A stretch of DNA of 64,000 bases, from assembly GCA_032719365.1 (NCBI GenBank), contig CM064873.1, forward strand, positions 33,457,742 to 33,521,741, given 5' to 3'. The translations under genes were made by a program, and so were the position numbers. The DNA comes from Prinsepia uniflora (Eukaryota > Streptophyta > Magnoliopsida > Rosales > Rosaceae). Of the stretch, positions 33,504 through 46,197 are shown piece after piece. Within the stretch, counting starts at the first letter, position 1. Each line of letters opens with the position of its first letter. Below the pieces are notes generated by a model. That model ran no database searches and was not told the DNA's origin. It saw only the letters and a program-made list of their open reading frames with translations.

Positions 33504-35895
33504 AGGGTTGCTCATGTTACTCTGAGTTCCAGAGCGGGTTTTACTCTCAGAGTGAAGCACAGGTCGAGGATGTGATGTCTCGTTGAACTGTAGTTCGTTA
33601 TCAACCTGATAGTTAGGATGCCGATACGATAGTTAGTAGGATTAAATCGTGGAATGTCTTGGTTCGGCATTTGATGTCGGGGTTTTCCATAGTTCTGTCA
33701 TGGATGACAGTGTGGGACCCTACGAAAGGATTAACGTAACGGTACTTTAGAGTTTTGATCTGGAACAGTTAGTTGGGATCGTCTTTCACGATGTCTTAGG
33801 ATCGGTTATGACGCCTGGCTAGGAGTTGTGACCATTAGATGGTTGGATTTTGTTGATTTAGGTGGCTATGTTGCTGGGAGCAGCCGGGATCCAGGAACCC
33901 TAGTTGGAATGACGATAGGATTGGATTGACGTCCATACGATGTCGGGACCGTGAGGTCGGTCAGATTATTGATTATACTGCCTTCTGGAGTTGGGTTCAA
34001 AGGGACCCTAGGTAGTGATCGTGGAACCTAAGGTAGGATGCATGGCTCGGAAAGGTGAGTTGCAAGTAGTTTAACTTTGACGACTTTTCGGAGTCAAGTC
34101 CCTCAGTCGGTCTCGTCATGTCAGCTTTAGTGATGGGACTGCACTCCGCAGTCAAGGTTGTAGTATTCAGTTAAACTTAGTTGGTTGTCGTACTACTTTA
34201 GTTGTGATGGATTGTTGGGTGCAGCTAAGGTCATGGACGACCTGGTAGACGACATTGGTTGAGTCGAGTTACGATTGGTTAGAGATTGGTTGGACAAGTT
34301 ACCAGGGTTGGTACTTGTCGACGGAATCCCGGAGTGGGGATACAGACTAGTAGTACATGCGATTGATTCCGTTGAATGTGGAGTCTCGATAGCGAGGTCT
34401 AGTCGTTAGGTCTGCACCGAGTCTATGACAGGCACTACTACCGAGAGTGGTTGTAATTACGGTTGTTGGAAATCGGAGACGTTCAGGGAACATTTCTTTT
34501 TCTTGGTTGAGTTGTCAGGGTGACTAATACCCATAGTTGTTGGGTACAAAGGAGGCAAAGTTTCTCCAATTCGAGCAGAGTTACGGGGTCGTGCTCGGTA
34601 TGAGCGGAGATCCAGCTAATTCACACAGTGGGTTATGGTGCCAGTGATTGTGATGACGATGAGTCACAAGTCGCGATGTGACTCCGTCGAGATGGGCATG
34701 TGTTCGGTATCTTTGTTTCGGAAGTGGATCACATATAGAGTTGGACTGGATGGGATCCAGCAGGGATTGACACTTGAGGACCGAGTAGTGATTGTCCACA
34801 TCCTTTTGGATGTGCATAAACGGTATGAGTCAATAGGCGAACTTGGTAGTGAGTTAGATTGGTTACAGACACGTGGTCGATGTCCAAGTGTGTTGGTTCC
34901 GAAACGGTTGGAAATTCGGAATCGAGAGAGGTTATGTTTGAGGTGACTAGAGGAGTACTTGTTTTGAATTGGTAATGGGTATTTCGAAGTCATTAGGGTG
35001 ACTTCTCATAGGTTTTTCTATCGGCAGATGATGATTGTTGTCACCAGTACGTTGATCGTGTATTGGTTGGTGGACCCGGGATTTGTCTTGGGTCATCAGA
35101 GGAGTTGAGTATACGTTGTGATACTAGTCGAGTGACCGTGGTACTCAAAATGGATAATGGGTTCGGAGTTTGATCTGTCTAATACTAGATTGGACAGATG
35201 GACTCCCGAATTGAAACGTGATTGGCTATAACCTAGGTGGTTGTAGGCCTGGTTGATGGATGGGCGTACGTACCTTGTACGTTGTTCGTGGTACGATACT
35301 GGGCAGACTTGTGGTACCTAGTGACGGTATATAGGATATACTAGGGGTACGTAGGTGAGCGTATTGGTAGTTGGCTTAGTTCCGATACCATTGGTTTAGT
35401 CAAAGACGTGCACTGGACATTGGATACCATGCATTGGGTGATGGTATTTCTAATGGGTCCAGTTACACACAGGTTGAGTGCTTTGTTGGTAAATCTGTAC
35501 TCAGGTTGAGTGAGTTGGTGGTTAGTGTGACCACAAGTGAGTATAGTGTCAGTTTTCTTCTGGCGACTATCAAGTGGTGACAGTTTGTTGGGATGTGTCA
35601 ACATGGATCGATGAGTGAGATTGGTGACTCCCAGTGGGAGCAGTTGTCAGGATAGATTGGGATAGAAAAAGAAACCGTCGAGTTGTTAGTATCAGCGAAT
35701 TGGTAGAATTGTCAAGTGGTATCAACTCATAACATGTGATTACCATCAACTCGACAGGGTCGAGTGGTGACATGAGTGTTGGTGGAATGTTTGGACGCGA
35801 ATAAATATTGTTCTGGTTAGTTGGTGTACGAGTGTACTGATGAGGTGAGATCGATTTTGTTTTTCCACGAGGTGGTTGTGGGAATCGGTATAGTT
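33504..35895 (+). other. E4 internal region, no intact gene
   Basis: Short derivative of the E1/E3 internal region, with GTCGAGGATGTGATGTCTC at the old gag start near 33562. The protease active-site relic is at 35041-35105: TTGGTGGACCCGGGATTTG reads V-D-P-G-F, retaining D-P-G. The RT, RNase H and integrase are absent. Confidence 0.6.
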
Positions 35896-35930
35896 GGAAT
35901 TTCGAGGACGAAATTATTTGAGGGAAGAGT
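35896..35930 (+). other. E4 Pol-tail relic and polypurine tract
   Basis: GGAATTTCGAGGACGAAATT, then GAGGGAAGAG, just before the 3' LTR. Confidence 0.8.
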
Positions 35931-37421
35931 TGTAACGACCCGTCCTGAACTTCGGGATTAGATTAGTGACTAATCAAGGGATTAGTGAGCTTAATAGGTG
36001 ATTAGTGGGGAACTTTCGGAAGGACGACGCGAAATGACGATTTTGCCCCCTAGAATGGGCAAAATATTGACTGTTTTTGTTCCTGACGGTCAAATCGGAC
36101 TTTGGCCGATGACTGTGACTTATTTCGGAACGTCACGAGTTCATAGACAGATGGCACGTCCGATTCCCACATTCGAGGAAGAAGTTATGACGTTCAGAAG
36201 TTCTGGGTATTTTGTTAATTTGGTGTAAAGGGGAAAATAGTTGACTTTTTGACCTGGGAGGTCCGATGGCCGAGGTCCGTTACGTAGATCGGTCAATACG
36301 AATCCGTAGATAGGCGGCACGCCGAAACCTGGACGTCGAATGGGAAAGTTATGGGGCCACGGAAGTTCGATTGCACTATGCACACATTACGAGGCGATGA
36401 TTAGGTGGTAAAATATGATTGGTTGACTTTTTAAGTAGGTACCTATGGATGAGTGACAAGTGTTACTCATCCCATTAGTCCTTAACCCCCAAATAGTGGA
36501 TCTCATTCTTGATTGGTGGATTTTGAGATTAAAATAATAATATTTTTTTTATTATTTTATTAATTCCCAACTTCCCTCATCTTTTAATCTCAGACGTTTA
36601 TCCCAAATCCTTCCTCTCATCCCCAATGTCCCTCATTCCTTCCTCTCACCTGATCATCGATATCACCTTCTTTGTTTTCCTTCAAAGACTCGAACAACCA
36701 TCCCCTCCCCCTACAACCCTCCAAACATCATTGTAGGACTTGGTTTGTGAAAGAGAATGTGTGAGAGATGTGAGACGCTGATGGTGGCGTTCACGGCGAG
36801 GGCCGACCCGCACGGTGGGCGGAAAACCCGACACTGTAGGATTTTATTTTAAAATTCGAAGTTCAGTTTTTGTTGGTTTTTGATCGAGCCTAATGATTGG
36901 GTTAAGCTTCTGGTGGTCTTGTGAGGCGAATGGAATTGATTTCGAGGGCTAGGATGGCCGGAGTCAACGGTGGAGGAAGGTTGCAGGTGACCGATTCGTC
37001 ATGGTTTATCAAGGTATGTTTTAGGTTTGTTTTTAGGTAGTTTAAGTCGTGAATAGATGGTTAATGTTGAGACATAGAGTTTAGGATTTAAAGGAACGAA
37101 AATGGACCAAGAATGGGGGGTTATAGTGTTGAACGAGACCGCCAGTTCCGGTCGGACGAAACCGGATTGGCCAGAGGTTGAAGATGAGGAATAGTGCGGG
37201 GCGTGGGCTTCACGCGCAGCCCCTTTGGACAACGCGTGAGGGCACAAGGTGGGCCTTTTGGGGAAGTGTTCAACATATGAATTAATCTATTCGATGTAAC
37301 GAACATTTTGGGATTGGTTTCGTGTCGATCAGACACTGTCTCGATAATGTTCGGGACATCAAAAGGTTTAGGATCGGGATTAAAAATAGTTAAAAATTCC
37401 AGAAAATTACGGTGCTTTACC

Positions 37422-37446
37422 GGGGGGGGGGGGGGGGGTGGGGGGG
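37422..37446 (+). repeat. G-run in the E4 3' LTR
   Basis: 17 G, one T, then 7 G, at a spot where the 5' LTR copy has only a short G-rich TGGGGGG stretch. Confidence 0.9.
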
Positions 37447-38215
37447 TTACTAAAGTAGTTAGTAACCTCTATTACGATTTGGACAGGTTTGGAGGTCCCT
37501 ATCTTATGGCACGCAAAACTAGGCGGCAGGTTAGGACGTTCTATGAGGTGAACCTTGATTCTAAACTATGATGCATGCATAAATCTTTTATATGGTTTAT
37601 GAATATGATTCTATGATATTGAATTGGATATTTGTGATTTACATGGTTTCACGCATTTCGAGGCGATTTATGTACTTGTATGTAAATTGAGGTTTTCGGT
37701 TTTACAGTGATTTTTCGTGCTTATAGTTTTGGAAATGATTTCATGAAATGATTTTGTATTTGAAAAGGTAAACTCGGGTTCGAGAACCATTTGTTTTGGA
37801 AACCCTCGGAATCGAAGTCCCTTTTAGCTACGTTCTTAGGACAGAGGCCCAATTGGTTCTTGAATTGATTTCAGTTTTGGAAATATGGATTGGGCATGAG
37901 ACTCATTTGATTTACGAACTCTCGGACCTGAAGTCCATTGATTTACAAGGCATCGGGTCGGAGGCCCAGTTGATTTACGTATCGGGCTAGAGGCCCAATT
38001 GGTTTACGAATTGGGCTTGGAGCCCAGTTGACTTACGTATCGGGCACAAGGCCCATTTTGTTTACAAAAGCAGGCAAGAGGCCCAGTTGGTTTACGATTC
38101 GGGCCGTACGTCCAGTTTGTATGTGGATTTGGGCTTAGAGCCAGTTATGTTTTAAGTTTGTGATTTCGGATCGGGGACACATAAATGCATTTTGGTTCAT
38201 GAACAGTTTATAGGA

Positions 38216-38220
38216 ACCGG
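38216..38220. repeat. E5 target-site duplication, left (ACCGG)
   Basis: Matches 45362-45366. Confidence 0.92.
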
Positions 38221-40464
38221 TGTAACGACCCGTCCCGGGAGTTGGGATTAGCTAGCAGTTAATATCGGATTAGTACGTTAATCGTTGATTAGTTGGATAC
38301 TTTTGGACTGTCGATGCAGTATGACGATTTTGCCCTTGGAATTGGCAAAAAGTTGAATTTGGTTTGACGGTCAATTGGGCATTGACCGATGACCATGACG
38401 TAGTTTGGGACGTCATGAGTTCATAGACAGGTGGCATGCCCGATTCCGATGTCCGAGAGGAAGTTATGACATTCGTAAGGTTAAGGGGACTTTCGTCATT
38501 TGGTTAAAAAGAGGGAAAATGTTGACTTTTTGAATGACAAGGTTTCTTCATGTGAACCAAGGACCGTTAGATAGGTCTCGACGTCCTGAGTACAAAGTCA
38601 GGCGGCACATGTTGGTTGGAGTTCGGAAGACAAAATTACGGGCATAGGAACTTGAGGGGCAAAATGGTAATTAGCCCTCTAAGGGCATTTTGGTCATTCT
38701 AGTGTATTGGATCTGTGCCCAGTATCAGTGGACACTTGGCTATCTTGGAATGATAGTTAATTGAGATTTTGACAGGTGTTCCGTCTCTAGAGGCCTGTGG
38801 AATTGTTTAACCGACTCAATTGGTTTTCAAAAGAAAACAATGGTTGCCTGGGTTTGGCCGTGGCCGTGAGCTGAGAACAGAGTCTGATCGGGCTACCCAA
38901 TTCCCTTGAACCTCTCGATCTTGGCGAGGGCTGGTTAGTAGAGAGGGTAGTGTGAGGGCTGTGACGATGAAACACTGGACGGCCGCCGTGAATCGTGGCG
39001 GGAATTCTGGAAAAAAACAGAGACAGAGGCAGATGACTTGTGAAACAATGACCATTGATTTCTCAACAATTGAGGCTACCTGATGATTAGAGGGAAGAGA
39101 CTGACGGCTGAGGACTTGGTTGGCATCACCCCAGAGGGCAGTTGTGCCCGGTGGAGGTAGGAACCATGATCCTTGGTTGTAAACCCAAGTTCGATTAACT
39201 TGTTTTAGTGGTTAATACGTTATCTAATGAGTTGAATGATGTTTTGGAGATGGTTAGGAGTGATCAGGCCTGGTTTTGGAGCTGGCCGTGGCTGGTAACA
39301 AGGAAACCCGAAAAAGAGTAAGCTTAAATTCGAAAATGGCCAGAAAGGAAGGTTGGAGCTTGCTGGAAATGTAAAACACAGAGAAGGGATAAGTCGAGTT
39401 TCACACAACGTTTGGGAGGTACGATTCTCTAGTTAATTTCCAGATTTTCATAGTTAAATCGAATGCTTAGTATAGGACGAAGCTAACGGAATTGAAAGGC
39501 CTGAAAATAGTTGAAAATTGGACGAAAATCGGCCACACCAATTCGAGTTACAGAGACCGGTCTGACCCAGTCTGAACCGGGTCGACCAGAGGTTGATGGT
39601 GACACTTTTGACGCGCAGGAGCTTCTAGACGTGCGTGGGGGCACGTAAAGGGTATTTTGGGGAAGTTTTCAACATGACCTTTAAAGTATTCGATGTAATG
39701 AATATTTTGGCGCTGGTTTCGAGTCAATCGGATATCGGCTCGATATGTTTCGGGCTGTCCGAAGGTTTTAGGGCTCGGTTAAAAATAGTTAAAAATACGG
39801 GAAAATTTCGGGGTTTAGTAGAAGCTTAATTAAGTAGTTAGTGACCTCGTTATGGAATTTGAATAGGTTAGGGAACGCCGAGGATAGCGGAATGGCCGGG
39901 TGAGTGGACTTTTCTTTCTAACTCTTGATGAATGGATATATGTTTTTATATGTTTTCTATACGTGATTCTATGATTTGATTTATGATTGTGATAGTTTAC
40001 GGTTTTTGCAAGTTTTTTTTAGGAAACTACGGAATTTCACGTTTTACGGGATTTGACGGATGTTGTGATTTGAACTTGGTTTTAATGGTTTGATTTCGGG
40101 ATTTAAAATATGAGTTAAAATCAATGATTTAAAAAGGATTTCGGAAAAAAGGTTTTCGGGCTTGAAGCCCAGTTCCAAAAGTGGTTTTAAGAAACGTGAT
40201 TTCGGGTTTTGAATCGGAATTCCAGATGACGATTCGGGATTCGACTCGGGACTTAGAAGTGGATTCCGGGTTTGAGTTCAGAATGGTTATTCTAGATGCC
40301 GGCTTACGGAATGATGGTTGCGGACTCGGATCTGGAAAGAAGATGGATACGAGTTCTGGGTTTGGATTCGGGATCCTGATGAGATTGCAGATTCGGATTC
40401 GGAAATGGATAATGGTTTTTCAAACGGTATTGGAATGGATTTGCTGGATCTGGTTATTGGGTTT

Positions 40465-40690
40465 AAAGACCCGGATTATGTTTGACGGGGGACGGGCCCG
40501 GATTGCGTTTAAAGACCCGGATTGAGTTTAAAGACTCGGGAGTTTAAGGACTTTGGTATTGATATTTCCCCTGTAGGACTGTTGAGTTTAAAGGCTCAGA
40601 AGTTTAAAGACTCGGATATTGATATTTCCCCTGTAGGCCTGTTGAGCTTAAAGATTCGGGAGTTTAAAGACTCGGATAGATCCAGCAGGT
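40465..40690 (+). repeat. TTTAAAGACTCGG minisatellite in the E5 5' LTR
   Basis: Imperfect tandem units built on GAGTTTAAAGACTCGG (about 17-18 bp) in an array broken by a TTGATATTTCCCCTGTAGG spacer. Also present in the E5 3' LTR and both E6 LTRs. Confidence 0.85.
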
Positions 40691-40904
40691 TCGATGGATG
40701 AAAATGTGGTTTTCAATGTGTTTTGGTTTTCACTGAGAATTGATGATGGTTTTGAATAAAGGTTTTCCGAGGTTTTGGGCTCTGCCTAGATGACATGGCT
40801 TTGATGGTTTCAGCTTAGGCCCGAGAATTTGAAAAAGAAACTACTTGGTTTTCTTACGTGGTTTTATGACATGAATTTGATATGCATGCATTGGTTTTTG
40901 AAAT

Positions 40905-41002
40905 GGAGGGTATAAATGTAAGTGTATTTCTTGATAACTATTTTTTGAACTTATCATTTATTTTTGTCCACTCACAGTCTTTTCGTGTTTTCGATACCCT
41001 CC
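40905..41002 (+). promoter_or_regulatory. Conserved LTR 3' stem, co-varied form (E5 5' LTR)
   Basis: GGAGGGTAT (40905-40913) with ATACCCTCC (40994-41002): two positions differ from E1/E2/E4 in both arms, pairing kept. Confidence 0.75.
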
Positions 41003-41243
41003 AGGTTGTTGCGGCACAGGCTGTTGGTCGAGAGAGACGGAGACATCGCCCCTGCAATCCACTGTAGTTTTTAGTACTCTGGAAAGATCGGTACCTTTTC
41101 GGATGGTTGGTTCAAGATTCCCTTGTCCGACTTACGTGTCACATGCAGGTTGGACGCCAGTTTAGCCTTCGTGTCATGCGTAAGTTAGACGGGATTGGGA
41201 TTTAGCCCTTAATCCCGGGGGATTAGGGTTGGGTCCTGAAAAT

Positions 41244-41255
41244 TGGTATCAGAGC
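41244..41255 (+). other. E5 primer-binding site
   Basis: TGGTATCAGAGC, exact iMet complement. Confidence 0.92.
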
Positions 41256-42269
41256 GAGGTGTTATATGTCCTGCGCGAGGTTTAGTTCCCATAGTCGTTG
41301 GTTCGTCGACTTGGGTGATGTGATGCTACTGTGGAGGTGATGTCTCGATGTGATACATCCCGTCAGCAACCTGGACGCGATAGAGATAGTACGTTCGTTT
41401 GGGGTTAGTTAGCGGCAGTTTTTAGTGTCAGGGTGATAGTCGCTCGATACGCGGTGCATGGTATGATGTTTTTCGGCTTAGGGCCGGAAGAGTTAACGTG
41501 TTTGGCACTAGAGATGCTCGGTGGTTGGACCGTAGGGTCGAATGTTGCCAGCAGGATCAGCTTGGTTGGTAGCGAGTGAGCTACAATGGAGTGGGTAGGT
41601 CGGCCTAAGGGGCCTGAGAGTAGCTTGTTGAGGTAGTGAGATACGTAGGGCAAGGATGCTGGTTAACGATGGTCGGTTTGGCCGGATAGAGTTTGGATGT
41701 GGTGACCTTTTGGTTAGTTGGGTTGAGTGGCAAGTGCGGGTTTGGATAGTAAGAAGTACCTGAGAGGAAACCGGGAGTTGGGCACGACTTTGAGTTGGAT
41801 TTCCCGGAAGGTGTAGGTGGAAGGACGTGAGGATGTACTCTATCAACTATGTTGGTCAATGTTTGTTGTACTGTGTGAAGATAAGTGGACGTTACGTACT
41901 AGTACTACAACGGGTGTAATCTTCCTAGGATGATTGGTTGGATTTGTCGGAGTGAACATGTGGACTGGATCAGGGTGATCCAAGTGATTGTTTGATTGGT
42001 AGGTTGTAGTTATGGAACCCTTGGTGAGGTGTGTAGTCTTCAGGTAACTCTGGTGCGAGGCACGTGAAGACGTCAGAAGGGTTTAGACTGGTAACAAGAG
42101 TGTTGTGGCATATTTGGGAGTAATCTCAGGTGGTTCGTTTGAGCAAGTTGAGATGGCAGGCTGGGAACTGTCAGAAAAAGTTGGATTGGTAGGAGATGGA
42201 CACCGGGGAGGAGACCCAGGTGTAAGATCCGTTGGATTTCTCTCTGTTCGTTACTGCGGTACGAGCTGT
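41256..42269 (+). other. E5 core, non-coding
   Basis: About 1 kb with no recognisable gag or pol. A start-like ATGTCTCGATGTG lies near 41338, then stops in all frames. Confidence 0.6.
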
Positions 42270-42306
42270 GGAATTTCAGGACAAAATTCTTTTTAGGAGG
42301 GTAGAT
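42270..42306 (+). other. E5 Pol-tail relic and polypurine tract
   Basis: GGAATTTCAGGACAAAATTC followed by AGGAGGGTAGA before the LTR. Confidence 0.78.
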
Positions 42307-45300
42307 TGTAACGACCCGTCCCGGGAGTTGGGATTAGCTTAGCGGTTAATAACGAATTAGTACGTTAATCGTTGATTAGTTGGATACTTTTGGACTGTCG
42401 ATGCAGAATGACGATTTTGCCCTTGGAATTGGCAAAAAGTTAACTTTTGGTTCGGACGGTCAATTGGGCATTGACCGATGGCCATGACGTAGTTCGGGAT
42501 GTCACGAGCTTATAGACAGGTGGCACGCCCGATTCCGACGTCCGAGGAGGAAGTTATGACATTCGGAAGGTTAAGGGCACTTTCGTCATTTGGTTAAAAA
42601 GAGGGAAAATGTTGAATTTTTGAATGATAAGGGTTCTTCACGTGAACCAAGGACCGTTAGATAGGTCTCGACGTCCTGAGTACAAAGATAGGCATCACAT
42701 GTTGGTTGGAGTTCGGACGACAAAATTACGGGCATAGGAACTTGAGGGGTAAAATGGTAATTAGCCTTCTAAGGGAATTTTGGTCATTCTAATGTATTGG
42801 ATCTGTGCACAGTATCAAGTGGACACTTGGCTGTCTTGGAATGATAGTTAATTGAGATTTTGACAGGTGTTCAGTCTCTAGAGGCCTATGGAATTGTTTA
42901 ACCGACTCAATTGGTTTTCAAAAGAAAACAATGGTTCCCTGGGTTTGGCCGTGGCCGTGAGCTGAGAACAGAGTCTGATCGGGCTACCCAATTCCCTTGA
43001 ACCTCTCGACCTTGGCGAGTACTGGTTAGTGGAGAAGGTAGTGTGAGGGCTGTGACGATGAAACCTGGACGGCCGCCGGGAATCGTGGCCGGAAAATCTC
43101 GAAAAAAACAGAGACAGAGGCAGAAGACTTGTGAAATAGTGACCGTCGATTTCTCAACAATTGAGGCTAACTGATGATTAGAGGGAAGAGACTGACGGCT
43201 GAGGACTTGGTTGGCACCACCCCAGACGGAAGTTGTGCACGGTGGAGGTAGGAACCGTGATCCTTGGTTGTAAACCCAAGTTCGATTAACTTGTTTTAGT
43301 GGTTAATACGTTATCTATTGAGTTGAATGATGTTTTGGAGCTGGTTAGGAGTGACCAGGCCTGGTTTTGGAGCAGGCCGTGGCTGGTAACAAGGAAACTC
43401 GAAAAAGAGTAAGCTTAAATTCGAAAATGGCCAGTGATGTTTTGATGCTTGAACTTCCAATTAATTATTACAGTGAGGTTCTCGTTAATGATATGAAGCT
43501 TTCGGGCTAGAAAGGAAGGCTGGAGCTAGCTGGAAATGTAAAACACAGAGAGCGGATAAGTCGAGTTTCACACAACGTTTGGGAGGTACGATTCTCTAGT
43601 TAATTTACATATTTTCATAGTTAAATCGAATGCTTAGTATAGGACGAAGCTAACGGAATTGAAAGGCCTGAAAATAGTTGAAAATTGGACGAAGATCGGC
43701 CACGCCGGTTCGAGTTACAGAGACCGTTCTGAACTGGGTCGACCAGAGGTTGCTGGTGACACTGTTCATGCGCGTGGGTTTCACGTGCAGGAGCTTCCAG
43801 ACGCGCGTGGGGCCGCGTGAAGGGTAGTTTTGGGAAGTTTTCAACATGAATTTTGAAGTATTCGATGTAGCGAACATTTTGGTGCTGGTTTCGAGTCAAT
43901 CGGACATCGGCTCGATATGTTTTGGGCTGTCCGAAAGTTTTAGGGCTCGGTTAACAATAGTTAAAAATACGAGAAAATTTTGGGGCTTTAGTAGAAGCTT
44001 AATTAAGTCATTAGTGACCTCGTTATGGGATTTGAACAGGTTTGGGAAAGCCAAGGATAGCGGAATGGCCGGGAACGGTGTAAGTGCGCGTGTATCGTGG
44101 CGACGTCGGAATGGTCTGTGAGTGGACTTTGCTTTCTAACTCTTGATTCATGCATATATGTTTTTATATGTTTTCTATACATGATTCTTTGATTTGATTT
44201 ATGATTGTGATAGTTTACGATTTTTGCACGTTTTTTTGAGGAAACTCCGAAATTTCACGTTTTACGGGATTTGACGGATGTTGTGATTTGAACTTGATTT
44301 TAATGGTTTGATTTCGGGATTTGAAATATGAGTTAAAATCAATTATTTAAAAAGGATTTCGGAAAAAGGTTTTCGGGCTTAAAGCCCAGTTCCAAAAGTG
44401 GTTTTAAGAAACGTGATTTCAGGTTTTGAATCGGAATTCCGGATGACGATTCAGGATTCGATTTGGGACTTGGAAGTGGATTCCGGGTTTGTGTTCGGAA
44501 TGGTTATTCCGGATTCCGACTTACGGAATGATGGTTACGGACTCAGATCTGGAAAGAAGATGGATATGAGTTCTGGGTTTGGATTCGTGATCCTGATGAG
44601 ATTGCGGATTCGGATTCGGAAATGGATAACGGTTTTTCAAACGGTATTGGAATGGATTTGCTGGATCTGGTTATTGGGTTTAAAGACCCGGATTATGTTT
44701 GACGGGGGACGGGCCCAGATTGGGTTTAAAGACCCGGATTGAGTTTAAAGACTCGGGAGTTTAACGACTCGGATATTGATATTTCCCCCGTATGCCTGTT
44801 GAGTTTAATGACTCAGGAGTTTAAAGAGTCGGATTATATTGAGGCCTGGATTGAGTTTAAAGACTCGGGAGTTTAAAGACACGGATAGATCCAGCAGGTT
44901 CGATGGATGAAAATGTGGTTTTCAATGTGTTTTGGTTTTCATTGAGACTTGATGATGGTTTTGAATAAAGGTTTTTAGAGGTTTTGGGCTCTTCCCGGAT
45001 GACATGGCTTTGATGGTTTGGGATGAGGCCCGGGAATTTGAAAAAGAAACTACTTGGTTTTCTTACGTGGTTTTATGACATGAATTTGATATGCATGCAT
45101 TGGTTGTTGCGATACCCTCCAGGTTGAACTTATCATTTATTTTTGTCCACTCACAGTCTTTTCGTGTTTTCGACACCCTCCAGGTTGTTGCGGAACAAGC
45201 TGTTTCGGATGGTTGGTTCGAGATGGTTGGTTCGAGATTCCCTTGTCCGACTTACTTGTCACATGCAGGTTGGACGCCAGTTTAGCCTTCGTGCCATGCG

Positions 45301-45361
45301 TAAGTTAGACGGGATCGTGATTTAGCCCTTAATCCCGAGGGATTAGGGGTGGGTCCTTACA
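42307..45361 (+). repeat. E5 3' LTR
   Basis: TGTAACGACCCGTCCCGGG to GGGTCCTTACA, 3055 bp. Relative to the 5' LTR it has an extra segment of about 76 bp (43434-43509). It also has a scrambled end (45105-45225), where a CGATACCCTCCAGGTTG copy precedes its normal position and about 85 bp of the usual end is missing. Confidence 0.9.
44680..44895 (+). repeat. TTTAAAGACTCGG minisatellite in the E5 3' LTR
   Basis: Same unit as 40465-40690 with different copy arrangement. Confidence 0.85.
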
Positions 45362-45366
45362 ACCGG
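45362..45366. repeat. E5 target-site duplication, right (ACCGG)
   Basis: Follows GGGTCCTTACA; E4 LTR sequence resumes with CATGAACCC. Confidence 0.92.
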
Positions 45367-46192
45367 CATGAACCCTTGAAAGGTTTTTATGGTTCATGAC
45401 GGTTTATGGGGACCAGGCATAAACCCTTGAAAGGTTTTAAGAATGATTTTAAATGATTTTCCGTATACCATCTTTTATATACGAATTTTCTCCTCCGTGG
45501 AGGGTCGTTGGCTAGGGTGGACCACAGAGTAGTCACGGAGCACTGACTGAGTGAAGTCGCCCTCGTTGGGTTCCATACTCTCAGAAAGGCTATGGATTAT
45601 AACCCCCAGGGAGGGTCATTAATCTACGGACATTGACCTGGGTTGACCCTGGGGAGACTTGGGCTTTGAGACCCCGGGTAGCACGCGCGTAGCTTTAGAT
45701 ATGGTGACAGGATTGGTTATATGAAATATATGATAAACATGATTTCAATTGGTTTGCGAAATTGTGTTTTAGGATTTATAAATGGATTTGGGCTGAGATC
45801 CCACATATGTTTATTATGTTCTAGATTTCTGTAAATGGTTTTGGGCAGGGGCCCGTATGATTATGGTTGTTTAAACTTATGTGATTGGATAAATGGTTTT
45901 ACTATGCATGCATGGTTTTTAGTGAAGGGCATAAAGGTCTTTTATGAAATTTGTTTTACTAAACCTATTACTTTTTATCTAGTCACAGTCTTTCTGTTTT
46001 CAATGCCCTTCAGGTTGAATACGGTGCGGACTGTAGCAGAGACCGAGACATCACATACCTCCTTCTGATCCTGGCGTACTATGGAAGCCTTCGGGCTAAA
46101 GGTTCAAATTTTCCCTAGTCTGACACTCCGTGTCAGATGGGATCAGGAGCGTCCCTCGTTAATCACAGAGGGGATTGGGACGGGTCCTCACA
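45367..46192 (+). repeat. E4 3' LTR, second part
   Basis: Resumes E4 LTR sequence (CATGAACCCTTGAAAGG), collinear with about 32577-33433, ending GGTCCTCACA. Confidence 0.9.
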
Positions 46193-46197
46193 AGATA
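46193..46197. repeat. E4 target-site duplication, right (AGATA)
   Basis: Directly follows the 3' LTR end GGTCCTCACA. Confidence 0.92.

Larger units (their letters stand above)
35931..38220 (+). repeat. E4 3' LTR, first part
   Basis: TGTAACGACCCGTCCTG onward; collinear with 30295-32576. Ends ...AGGAACCGG, where E5 is inserted. Confidence 0.9.
38221..41241 (+). repeat. E5 5' LTR
   Basis: TGTAACGACCCGTCCCGGG to GGGTCCTGAAA; the CA end is mutated to AA. About 3.0 kb, closely similar to 42307-45361. Confidence 0.9.
38221..45361 (+). mobile_element. E5: short-cored long-LTR retrotransposon inside the E4 3' LTR
   Basis: Complete: 5' LTR 38221-41241, internal only 41242-42306 (1065 bp), 3' LTR 42307-45361; direct repeat ACCGG at 38216-38220 and 45362-45366. 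The LTRs (about 3.0 kb each) are three times longer than the core. The core keeps PBS, an ATGTCTCGATGTG start-like word (M-S-R-C) and the PPT but no other domain. Extreme deletion derivative, mobile only in trans. Confidence 0.93.
30295..46192 (+). mobile_element. E4: non-autonomous long-LTR retrotransposon inside the E3 5' LTR
   Basis: Complete apart from carrying E5. 5' LTR 30295-33433, internal 33434-35930, 3' LTR 35931-46192 with E5 (38221-45361) inserted. The direct repeat AGATA flanks it (30290-30294 and 46193-46197). Subtracting E5 gives a 3' LTR of about 3116 bp against 3139 bp for the 5' LTR. The 2.5-kb internal region has no usable frame; a PBS, partial protease relic, Pol tail and polypurine tract are visible. 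Confidence 0.92.
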
